Shown: in pieces, positions 1 through 9,290 of the stretch
Position numbering within the stretch: position 1 is the first letter of the stretch
Layout: each line of letters opens with the position of its first letter
Source of the DNA: Drosophila pseudoobscura
Lineage: Eukaryota; Arthropoda; Insecta; Diptera; Drosophilidae
Reading direction: 5' to 3'
NCBI RefSeq assembly: GCF_009870125.1
Contig: NC_046679.1
Location: forward strand, 18,848,001 to 18,912,000
Length of the DNA stretch: 64,000 nt
Position numbers and translations under genes: made by a program
Notes under the pieces: generated by a model
The model's input: only the letters and a program-made list of their open reading frames with translations
Databases searched by the model: none
What the model was told of the DNA's origin: nothing

Positions 1-336
1 CTTGTCGGTATTTCCGCATAGCAAAGCCCCCTGCCGCTTCGTAGTAATTCTTAGGCCGAAAGGGTCCCGTAAGTGTTGTCCGGCGATAGCCTAGGCACTC
101 TCGGTGATACCTGCCGGTATTATCGCATAGCAAAGCCCCCTTCCGCTTCGTAGTAATTCTTAGGTCTACAGGGTCCCGTAAGTACTGTCCGACGATAGCC
201 TAGGTACTCTCGGCGATACTTGTCGGTATCTCCGCATAGCAAAGCCCCCTTCCGCTTCGTAGTAATTCTTAGGCCTACAGGGTCCCGTAAGTACTGTCCG
301 GCGATAGCCTAGGTACTCTCGGCGATACCTGTCGGC
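1..336. repeat. Tandem satellite, about 109-bp unit, 3 copies
   Basis: The string GCATAGCAAAGCCCCCT recurs at 16, 125 and 234, an exact 109-bp period. The units differ by scattered point changes. The array already runs at base 1, so it extends left of the window, and it breaks up near 330-345. Each unit carries a GGGTCCCGTAAGT segment and a CGATAGCCTAGG segment. I see no coding potential; the open frames through it are repeat-driven. It may be a true satellite or the internal repeat of a transposon. Confidence 0.85.
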
Positions 337-344
337 CCTGTCGG

Positions 345-900
345 CTCGCACAACTGTAAACTCGGAATTGAGGCGCAGCAACTCCGGTTAGAAATACCCG
401 TTGCGGCTTGCGTCCCACACCCGCCGCAACTGTACACACCGGTGGAAGTGCGACTATACTCTCCCCGTGAGGGCGGCTGGAAACAGGTCCTGGCACGGTC
501 ATGTTTTTGCCAGGAGGATGGCGAATGGTAGTCGGGCGGAGAGATGAAAACATCAAGGCAAGGTGAAAGCCATCGAGTGCCAAGACACTCGCTCTGCGGC
601 CCTATACATGAAGTCGGTGGCTGCTCTAAAAGAGGTCTATCCAGTCGCCCGAGAGCCAGAGCATGGGTCTCGGCGAAACGTGGAGAACCTGAGATAATAC
701 TCAGTCTACTGCAGGTCCGCAACCCCCACCTTCCCCCAGCCATTGGAAGGTGGCCAAGGTAGAGGATATCCAGGGGCAGAGGCGCCAGATAAAGGTGACC
801 ATATCCAGGCAAGCAGAGGTCGAGCCAAATCCGGAGCTGCCGGAGATCCCGAAAGAGGGAGCCTCGTGTGAGGAGGCCAACAAATAACAGCTTTTATTTT
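345..900. other. GC-rich repeat-derived segment, possible LINE 5' or ORF1 region
   Basis: The segment is GC-rich compared with its AT-rich right flank at 900. The block TGGTAGTCGGGCGGA at 526-540 recurs at 41125-41139, so this is dispersed repeat DNA. A frame of about 43 codons on the plus strand (760-884) ends in a stop and could be the tail of a retroelement ORF1, but no domain is recognisable. I infer a retroelement remnant only from the repetition and composition. Confidence 0.35.
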
Positions 901-1103
901 ACTTCCCGCTCCCTAGTGTACCATACACAGAAATTAGCATCATCATCAATTAAAAAAGAAGCATAGTCCAACAATGTATAATTTTAACGTCAAAAATAGA
1001 TAAATATGCAGACTAATTTAAATTTTCCAATCCGTGTTTTGCACACCGTAATCATCTGCTTAATCAGTTTGTATTTATTTTGATAAGGAAAAATTGTAAA
1101 TGG
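900..1103. other. AT-rich intergenic spacer
   Basis: AT-rich sequence with no recognisable gene or named repeat. Confidence 0.5.
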
Positions 1104-1129
1104 CTAACAGATATGATGATAGGGAAGCA

Positions 1130-1335
1130 ACATGCAAAAATCGCAAAGAAACGTGTGGTCTTGGAACATCCAAAATGGATGGTGGACTAACTGGGAAATT
1201 TTCGCAACGCAAAACCTTACGGACCATCCCCGACATGAATGGAGGATGGCCGTCAGTGTGAATAGCCTATTAGGACACATTTTGTCAGCACCCTTGAATC
1301 GTTCCGTGTAATTTTGGCTGGAAAACATTTGACGC
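1130..1335 (+). repeat. Unclassified dispersed repeat, copy 1
   Basis: The string AAAACCTTACGGACCATCCC, followed by a GAATGGA..TGG block and AGTGTGAATAGC, occurs here at about 1200-1268. The same order and orientation appear at about 59500-59550. The two copies differ by small gaps. There is no coding match on either strand, and I do not recognise the family. Confidence 0.55.
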
Positions 1336-1339
1336 AAGC

Positions 1340-2113
1340 GCAGTAGTTTTTAAATATGGACTGTGTAAAATGTTAAACATATATTAGTATACAAAATACA
1401 GTCAGCAATGCAAATGCTAAAACGGGTGTTCCCAAACGTGCTGTACATATTGTATTACAAAATCTTGACGAAATAAAACTAAACAACAAAAAATGTTCTT
1501 TTAATTGTATAAATATATCTAAATAAATATAGGAATATACAACATTGCACGCACAAAGTTTACAGACATATACATACATAGGCCTATTTTCATAGATATA
1601 AATGATAAAAATGGTTTTACACAAACGGAATTCATTGATTTGTCGATTGAGTTAAAATGTGTATAAAGTATAAATAAGTGTAGAAAAATTCATATATATA
1701 TGCATATATATATATATACATATTAATATATGTATGTATTTATATATGCATATGTATACTATACTTTTGGCCGGAGCTTCAAGATTATAGGAGTAATTAG
1801 ATTCGATTAGATGTAAATACGTACATATGTGCATATGTATGTACATATATAACAGTTAGAAGGAAGCAGATTGCAGTCTGACAATTGAATATGATTGTAT
1901 TATTATTAGAGACAATCGTTCCTCTGTCTCACACACACTTACCCTCGTCCAGAGAGAGAAAGTAAAATATGACTTAGTACGTACCATGATGCAATTATAC
2001 TAGGTGGTCTCGAGTGAAAGGCACATTATATAGTAAGTGTGAGTGAGACGGCATATGTTGATGTTGATAAAACCTTAACAGGCCCGTGGGGTTTAACTTC
2101 TAATTCTGTGATA
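1340..2113. other. AT-rich spacer with TA/TATG microsatellites
   Basis: Contains TATATATGCATATATATA-like runs near 1690-1760 and ACATATGTGCATATGTATG near 1820-1850. No gene or named repeat is recognised. Confidence 0.5.
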
Positions 2114-2690
2114 TTTTTATACCCGATACTCAAAATGAGTATTAGGGTATATTAGATTTGTGGTAAAAGTGGATGTGTGTAACGTCCAGAAGGAATCGTT
2201 TCCGACCCCATAAAGTATATATATTCTTGATCAGCATCAATAGCCGAGTCGATTGAGCCATGTCTGTCTGTCCGTCCGTCCGTCTGTCCGTTTGTCCGTC
2301 CCCTTCAGCGCCTAGTGCTCAAAGACTATAAGAGCTAAAGCAACGATGTTTTGGATCCAGACTTCTGTGATATGTCACTGCTACAAGAATATTTAAAAAC
2401 TCTGCCCCGCCCACTTCCGCCCCACAAAGAGCGAAAGTCTGTGGCATCCACAATATTGCAGATTCGAGAAAACTAAAAACGCAGAATCATAGATAACGGC
2501 CATTGCTGAATCCATTGCTGAATCTGGATCAGATCAGATCATTTTTATAGCCAAAAGGAACAAATCAATTTGCACTGGCTACGCAGCGCCCGACGTCGCG
2601 CTCAGACTGATTTTCTGTCTCTCTCGCACGCACTATTTGTCGTACAATAACAATTACAATGCTTAAATTTACTTCCTAATTCATTCTTCG
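2114..2690 (+). mobile_element. DINE-1/mini-me-type Helitron fragment
   Basis: Begins with TTTTTATACCCGATACTCAA and continues through the conserved CCCCATAAAGTATATATATT and GATCAGCATCAATAGCCGAG blocks into a (GTCY)n microsatellite (about 2264-2305). A CGCCC-rich centre and the ATTTTTATAGCCAAAAGGAA block follow. The 3' hairpin present in other copies here is missing, so this copy is 3' truncated. Confidence 0.8.
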
Positions 2691-3990
2691 GCGGCTGGCC
2701 CGAACATACTCCCCCTGTTGGGAGCTAGTTTTCCAACAGATTCCTTAAGGGGCAGCAAACAAAGCCAAGTGACGGGCCTCCTGATGTTTCCTGAGGAAAG
2801 CTTCGTTAGGTCAGGCTCGAGAATTTGTTCATGGGGGCCCGCCTAGAAGCAGGTGAGCGGGAGTCGACACGTCTAAATCATCAGGACTTTCTAAAAGCGA
2901 GAGAAAAGGGCGAGATTTAACAATTGCAGTGATCTGACAGATCAGAGTGCGCAGCTCGTTGAAGCTAAGCACAGATGGTCCAACTGAGCGTTACAGGTGA
3001 TATTTTCCGGTCTTCACGGCCGCTTCCTACAACACGCCAAAATGCGGAGAATCATATGCGGTTCGCTCAGACAAAGCTTCTTTAGCTCCAGAAGCTCGTT
3101 CTTGGCCCCAAACGAAGTTTGTCGCATGGTCCCACCAAATTTGACTTGGCCTTCCTCGAGTGGAAGTAAAACGTCCTAGGGCGCCGAGAAACGATGCGGT
3201 GGTCAAATCCTTAACGAGCTCCATGTGTATAGCCTTGGAAGCAGATGAATACGCTAGTGTAACACTTGATCGGAGGCCTCGTGCGGATTTCTGATCGGTA
3301 GAAAAAAGGTCCACAGTAATCTACTCCAGTGACTTCAAAAACTCGAGATGCTTCCAAACGTTCCTTAGGTAGGTCTCCCATGATGTGGGAGGCCATGCGC
3401 GGCCTAGTCCTGAAGCATCTCATACACTTGCTGACGACCCTTGTCACTGCTTTAATATACCTCCAATGCCAATGGGCCAATATTCCAGCCGAATTTTGGA
3501 TAGCAGGGCGCGAGGTCCGGCATGGAGGTTCCTTTCGTTCCTTTAGCGATGAGTTGCCAAGAAGACTTCCAACTCTAAGTAGTCCAGAATGATCTATGAA
3601 CGTGTTGAGCTAACTAATAGAACTGGTTTTCATGACTTGACGATTGCGTCGAATCTTTTTTATGTCCATCCACAAAATTCAGCCAGTTGAATGTGTCGAA
3701 TCAGAAGATGCGTTCCTTGCCGAATATCAGAAACGGTCAGTCCTAGATGCCTAAAACGATGTATAAATTTGGGCGAATGTGCGCTGCATGCGAAAGAACG
3801 AATTTGCCAATTTGCATCCGGACGTGAGATCGGCATGTGGAGACGTGATCAGCAATACTCGCTTGCAAAGCTCCAAAGTCGCTATGTCGGTAGCTGGAGG
3901 TACAGGCCACTTATCCTTGGAGCCTAGTATATAAAATATGGGCCTTGAAACCATAGCTCTGACTGGATAAGATGGCCGGAAGGCGAGCCT
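2690..3990 (-). mobile_element. BEL/Pao LTR retrotransposon remnant (integrase and 3' pol)
   Basis: Minus-strand frames at 3480-3211 and 3314-3027 encode a broken BEL/Pao integrase. It has a zinc-binding segment with KCMRCFRTRP, the family signature MGDLPKERLEASRVF, a GVDYCGPF start to the catalytic core, and a GRPSQIWWDHATNFVWG stretch where intact elements have the second catalytic Asp. The frame changes between segments. A minus-strand frame at 4002-3751 is probably upstream pol. Neither LTR is seen, so this is a dead relic. Confidence 0.75.
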
Positions 3991-4888
3991 CTGCATATTC
4001 ATTCATAAAAAACAACATAATAGAGGTAGCGCGAAATGGAAAATTATTCTAATATTGAGTGTTTTTTTCGCGAGATTTTTTTTGCTATATGTTCTTTGAA
4101 CTATTTATTACCTAAGTCTAAAAGTCCTTTCTGCGCTTCGGAGCCGTTTGGTTTCAATACCGATTTACCTGTCAAATCCTCGCACGAAAAACGGTCAAAA
4201 TATGATTTTGTATGAGATTTAAGAGATGTGATAGCCGTTTCTGACCGTGCAAGGTTGGGACAGGTAAATCGGTATAGAGGGCCCCGCGTCGATTGTGAGA
4301 GGTAGCATGTGTGGATCCAAAGAGTCGGTTTTATGACAGGCTTTCATTAGCTGTTGTATAGTGTTATTGAAAAGTGCTTAATTAACTACAGTATCATAAA
4401 CTTGGAATTTGTATCAGAGATTATACTTAAAATATGCATGCATACTATTAAAAATTGCCCGAGCAATTAGTTACTTCATATTCATGTTTTTATACCGTTG
4501 TCGAAGTTTTTATGATTTTTATCATATGTAAGCGACGAACAAATAGAAGAATCTTTAACCTCATAATTCATACATAATACACAGGCCACCAAAAGCAATC
4601 ATTAAATATAGTGTTACATTTTTAATTTTATAATATATCTGCTGTACCGTATTTCTTAAGATTTGATCTGGAATTTGCGCATTGTATTAAAGTAAACGTA
4701 CGGCCTTACCCAAATTGTCTCAAAAACATATGCTGCCTTTTATATTCGTATATTAGTAGTGAATTGTATTGACCAACAAAATAACATTGAAAATGTTTTT
4801 TATTGCTTATAAAAATATTACCCAAGAAGATCAAAACCCATTTTCAAACGTTATAACCTATTATCACAGTATTTTGGCATTGGGAAGG
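3990..4888. other. AT-rich spacer
   Basis: No gene. It contains the foldback sequence at 4155-4277, annotated separately; the rest shows nothing recognisable. Confidence 0.5.
4155..4277. repeat. Foldback (imperfect 120-bp palindrome)
   Basis: AATACCGATTTACCTGTC (4156-4173) is followed about 85 bases later by its inverse, GACAGGTAAATCGGTATA. Inside the arms lie a second pair, GCACG/CGTGC, and a third, ACGGTCA/TGACCGT. The whole would fold into one long hairpin. It could be a small MITE or a hairpin-forming transcript, and no coding potential is visible. Confidence 0.7.
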
Positions 4889-5136
4889 ATGTTTTTATAC
4901 CAAATGAGTATAGGGGTATATTCGATTTGTGGTGAAAGTGGATTTGTGTAACGCAAAGAAGGAAGCGTTTCCGACCCCATAAAGTATTTTTCTTGATCAG
5001 CATCAATAGCCGAGTCGAATGAGCCCTGTCTGTCTGTCCCGTCTGCCCGTCTATATGAGCGCCTAGTGCTCAGAGACTATAAGAGCTAGAGCAACAATAT
5101 CCGCACTCCTGTTAGATCTCACTGTTACATGTGTAT
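4889..5136 (+). mobile_element. DINE-1-type Helitron fragment
   Basis: Carries the GTATAGGGGTATATTCGATT start block, CCCCATAAAGTATTTTTCTT, GATCAGCATCAATAGCCGAG, a short GTCTGTCTGTCC run and the TAGTGCTCAGAGACTATAAG block. It stops where GC-rich DNA begins at about 5137. Confidence 0.75.
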
Positions 5137-5846
5137 TTTAGGCCTCAGTCCGCTCGCAGTCCCATTTCTCGGGGCGCTGTGTGGGCTTCTGGATGTCTCG
5201 ATCCTCCTGCTCTGTAGCCAAGATCGCGTTCTCGTAGTCATCCTGGTCGGCAGTGCGTTCCGAACGGACCCGTTCCGTGTTCCGTTCCCACGCTATCTCG
5301 GCGTCGGCTAATGGCTCTAGTTTGTAGTCCATGGTGGAGATCTTGGTGTTTTCGTCCTGCGGTGTCGGGGTCCTTGGCTTACGGGATGTTTCGTCTCGCC
5401 TGGTCTCGCCTGGTCTTGGCGGTCACGGTGGACGCGGGGCGAGTCGGTTCCGGTCTTCGAGTCGCGCTGTTGTGGGTCGTGTCGGTTGTGCGTGTTGGTT
5501 CTGCTGGGTTGCCATGTGGCGACTCCCGGTTCGATGAGCTGGCCCTGGATGGTTGCAGCGAAGCCGCAGATATCTCTGCCGTCCGACCGGTGACTTACTG
5601 TGTCCGGTGGCATTGGGGTCTGGGTCACGATCAACTAAAGATTCTTTTCCCCTCCCTTTTTGGCTCAATTTCCTGACCCGGGGGGACGTGGCTGGGCTCC
5701 GGTGGTTTCTGGGGCTCGGGATTTTTCCAAAGTGCGTGGCCAATTCCTCCAGCCTTGCTTGCACTGCTCCTTGGTGTCCAGGGCGCACGATGAAGGCGGT
5801 GAGCCGGCTTCAAAAGTCCTCTATTGTGCCAGTCTGTCCTAGTCGT
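5137..5846 (-). mobile_element. Possible LTR-retroelement gag-like region
   Basis: GC-rich block, sharply different from both flanks. Overlapping minus-strand frames (5788-5423, 5634-5317, 5332-5138) encode Pro/Arg-rich and Glu/Asp-rich sequence with a PPGQEIEPKREGK-like charged stretch. No zinc knuckle or capsid motif can be assigned. The gag-like reading is inferred only from composition and from the adjacent repeat structure. Plus-strand frames look like shadows. Confidence 0.3.
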
Positions 5847-6625
5847 TCCATATTAAGAACCGGAGATCCTAGTTGAGTATTTGTAGCCCCTAGCCAGGAG
5901 TTGTGATGCTCTGGAGGGATACACGGTAGTGCACGGCACTGGGGCTGGTTATCCGTTCGAGGCATACACGACACGGTACTGTGGACGGGTGATCCTGGGT
6001 GAGGATACTAGGTATGGTACTATGGACTGGTTATTATCGATGGATATGCGGCACGGTACTGGGGACGGGTGATCCTGGATCAGGATACGAGGTGTGGTAC
6101 TAGGGACTGGTTATCCTTTTTGAAGGATACGCGTCACGACACTGTGTGAGGTATCTTGATCGATTGAAGGCTCGAACTTGTGTTGTAGGCTTTGTAGGAA
6201 CTGCTCGGATGCTCGGTGGTAACTGCTCGGAAGCTCTGCGGTAGCTGCCCGTATGCTCGATGGCAACTGCTCGGAAGCTCTGTAGGAACTGCCTGGATCC
6301 TGGATCAGGATACGAGGTGTGGTACTAGGGACTGGTTATCCTTTTTGAAGGATACGCGTCACGACACTGTGTGAGGTATCCTGATCGATTGAAGGCTCGA
6401 ACTTGTGTTGTAGGCTTTGTAGGAACTGCTCGGATGCTCGGTGGTAACTGCTCGGAAGCTCTGCGGTAGCTGCCCGTATGCTCGATGGCAACTGCTCGGA
6501 AGCTCTGTAGGAACTGCCTGGAGGATCGGTGGGGACAGCCTGGACGCTTGGTGGTGACTGTCTCGGTGGGAACTACACATAGGGGCTACACATACTCAAC
6601 TAGGATCTCCGATTCTTAATATCAC
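5847..6625. repeat. Tandem-repeat block bounded by a 45-bp inverted repeat
   Basis: The left arm near 5850-5892 contains GGAGATCCTAGTTGAGTAT and GTAGCCCCTA. The right arm near 6565-6620 is its inverse complement (ATACTCAACTAGGATCTCC), with only a few differences. Between the arms are degenerate copies of GGTACT..GGGACGGGTGATCC, then copies of AACTGCTCGGAAGCTCTG. This is a Foldback-like architecture, or the repeat-rich untranslated part of a retroelement. Confidence 0.75.
6072..6521. repeat. Near-perfect 225-bp tandem duplication
   Basis: Copy 1 (6072-6296) and copy 2 (6297-6521) both begin ATCCTGGATCAGGATACGAG and are almost identical; I noticed one difference, GTATCTTGATCG against GTATCCTGATCG. 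Each copy contains four internal degenerate units built on AACTGCTCGGA. The near-identity points to a recent duplication. Confidence 0.85.
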
Positions 6626-7158
6626 CGCACACGTCCCTTAGTCGTGTTCCCACGACCTCGCAGAAGGTCCCCGGAGGTCTGTCGTGCTTTGGCGCTCTCA
6701 CGCCTAACTACAACCCCACCCCCCCACACAACCTCCAGTGCCTTAATTTTGGCCGCTTCAAAATCCAACAGAAGGAATCGAGAGCTAGGGTGACACGTGT
6801 CGTAGACAACATGTGATCATCGAGTCGTGAGTACGAACATACCCGCGAAATAACAGGGTATAGCAGCGGTGCAGCGCAATGAAAGGGAGAGCGTGATAAC
6901 TCACACGCCAAGAGTGAGCTTTTGTTGCTTTGCCTTTGTCTTATTCTTTTCTTTTGCTTGCATTCTTTTGGTTGCACTTCCATTTATTTAGACTTAAAAT
7001 GTAAAATCATATAGACATATGTATGTATATATATTAAGGAAGATCGTTTCTATAGAATTCATTTCTTTATCATATTATATATTAAGCTAATTTCCTAATC
7101 AGGCTCGGTGTAAGTGCACTTAATTTTTATAATATGTCGAGCACAAGGAAGGCAATTG
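6626..7158. other. Unassigned flank of repeat block
   Basis: GC-rich to about 6720, including a short C run followed by CACACAACC. It then becomes ordinary sequence and turns AT-rich after 6990. It could be an LTR belonging to the 5.1-6.6 kb material, but no duplicate LTR or primer site was found. Confidence 0.3.
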
Positions 7159-7159
7159 C

Positions 7160-7790
7160 AAAAGGTGTGGACACAGTTTCACCAGACGCTCGGGTTGAAG
7201 GTGACAACATGAAAGTACTTGTCACTTAGCGTCTGTGGAAATCTACGAGAGAATGCTATTGAAACATCATCACGCCACCTTGCAACAAGCACCCCCTCTA
7301 TATCCTGCAGCAGTTCGTTCATTGATACGTTCCGAGGAGGTGCGAGAGGACCCCGTCTGCGGTTTACCTTTGCTGACAAACCTAAGGGAAGTTGACGTCC
7401 CTGAAGCGGTACTGCATTGTTGCATCTGTGTGTGCGAGGGCTTGCTTGCTTTTAGGAATGAAAACGACTTTGGTCTGAAGCCAGGTGTCAGGGATGTGCC
7501 TGTGGGAGAAGACTCCCTCGTAGATCCTTTTGTCCCAGTTAATGTCTTTTTGTCCAGCGTGAATCAGTTTGGCAGGGATGAATCCATCTGTTTCTTCAGA
7601 CTTTAAGGGCTTAAAGCATTTAATTGCACGGAAACTGTTCTCCTGGCCTAAAAGGTTAAGGAAAGCACTTAAGGTAACAGAAGAGGTGCAGTAATTAGGT
7701 CTGTTTTCATCGCAGCCAGGGAAATGCGTTGTCCAAGACTGTCTTTGAGAGAACTGTGAATCTTTTGAATAACTCAAGCCCAGTTATGAT
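7160..7790 (-). mobile_element. Non-LTR retrotransposon RT fragment
   Basis: The minus-strand frame 7777-7382 carries fragments typical of the N-terminal reverse-transcriptase region of I/R1/LOA-type LINEs: an EETDGFIPAKL stretch (usual form near GPDGIxPxxL), then HIPDTWLQTKVVFIPKSKQ. It is disrupted afterwards and the catalytic YxDD region is absent. A further minus frame at 7379-7179 may belong to it. Confidence 0.6.
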
Positions 7791-7799
7791 CGACATTTA

Positions 7800-8066
7800 A
7801 ACATGTAGTTGTGTTGTAGGCGTTCTTAAATGTTTAACCAAGACGACTCGTGCCCTCTCTTGAAATTTCGTCCTCAGGGGGAGACTCAGGAAGAATACGG
7901 CCCAGTTGATCTGAATTTCGAGTCCTTATTGTCCGCCTGAGGTTCCGGAATTTACCTCGGCTCGGTAGGGAGAAACTGAATAAAATTTCATTATCTATGA
8001 TCAAAAGGCTTACCCAGGATTTCTGGGTTTCATTTCTCTTAACCTGGGTTGCCACCAATTCGTTAA
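7800..8066. other. Spacer without recognised feature
   Basis: No gene seen. It lies between a LINE fragment and a DINE copy, and its composition suggests old repeat DNA. Confidence 0.35.
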
Positions 8067-9138
8067 ACATCGAGGGACGTTGTGAGTTGCTGCGGAGACC
8101 GCAACTCTACATTTATACCCGATACTTGGACAGTATAGCTCTCCTCCGGCAGACGAAGCTAATATTAAAGGACACGACAAAGACTGCGTGCGAGAGAGAC
8201 AGAAAATCAGTCTGACCGTGACATCGGATGCTGCGTAGCCACTGCACATTGATTCGTTCCTTTTGGCTATAAAAATGATCTGATCTGATCCAGATTCAGC
8301 AATCTGATAGATATGGTCATTATCTATGATTTTGCGTTTTTAGTTTTCTCAGATCTGCAATATTATGGATGCAACAGATTTACGTTCTTTGCGGGAGGCG
8401 GAAGGGGGTGGGGCGAAATTCTGAGATATACGTTTTATAGTGAGATCTAACAGGAGTAGGGATACCAAATTTAGTTACTCTAGCCTTCATAGTCTCTGAG
8501 ATGTGTGGATTCTGCAGATTTTCGTCCTTTGCGGGGGCGGAAGGGGGTGGTGCGAAATTTTGACACAAAACAATCAAGGTCCGATTTCACAGGAGTGTGT
8601 ATACCAAATTTGGTTGCTCTGGCTCTTATAGGTTCTGAGATCTTTGAACTCATATTTTGCAATTGGCAAAACCGTCCATGAAACCTGTGTGTTAGAGAGA
8701 GACACAGAGCGAGAAAGAATGAAATTGTTTTCTTGATTCTGGCTATAATAATTATACGATCTGATTCAGATTTTGCACTCTAGAAGGTATAGTCATCTAC
8801 TACGATTCTGCGTTTTCTGTTTTCTCGTATCTTTGAAATTGTGGATGACACAGATTTTCGCCATTTGGGGAGGCGCAAGTGGGCGGGGCAAAGTTTTGAA
8901 ATATTCTTGTAACAGTGACATATCACAGAAGTCCGGATACAAAACGTCGGTGCTCTAGCTCTTATAGTCTTTGAGCACTAGGCGCAGATAGGGACGGACA
9001 GACAGACAGGGCTCGGCTATTGAGGCTGATCAAGAATATATATACTTTATGGGGTCGAAACGATTCCTTCTGGTCGTTACACACATCCATTTTCACCACA
9101 AATCTAATATACGCCAATACTAAAGTATCGGGTATAAA
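8067..9138 (-). mobile_element. Long DINE-1-type Helitron copy
   Basis: Read on the minus strand it starts at about 9138 with TTTTTTATACCCGATACTTT and passes the 20-bp blocks TATATATTCTTGATCAGCCT and CCTGTCTGTCTGTCC. It ends at about 8067 with the GAGTTGCGGTCTCCGCAGCAACTC hairpin and an AACGTCCCTCGATG terminus. The central TTTCGCCCCACC/CCCGCAAAGGACGAAAATCT module appears about three times, giving a copy of roughly 1.07 kb with both ends. Confidence 0.8.
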
Positions 9139-9290
9139 AAAGTTGGAATGTAAATTAACTAAACAATAGATGTAGATCTTGGCTTTTATCTGCGAGGAGT
9201 TTAAAGGTTTCGTTCACAATTCTAGCCCCACTCATTTTGTTTTAATTTTTAATTAAATATTAATTTAGTGCGTATTACAGATTATCAAAT

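Noticed and set aside
309..812. 167-codon minus-strand frame
   Set aside because: Lies in GC-rich repeat DNA, overlaps other open frames, has no recognisable domain and starts in the satellite.
1652..1846. 64-codon Tyr/Ile-rich minus-strand frame
   Set aside because: Arises from TATG/TA microsatellite sequence.
5311..5876. Overlapping plus-strand frames of about 107-121 codons
   Set aside because: GC-rich block with open frames on all sides; hydrophobic/Arg-rich content has no family resemblance.
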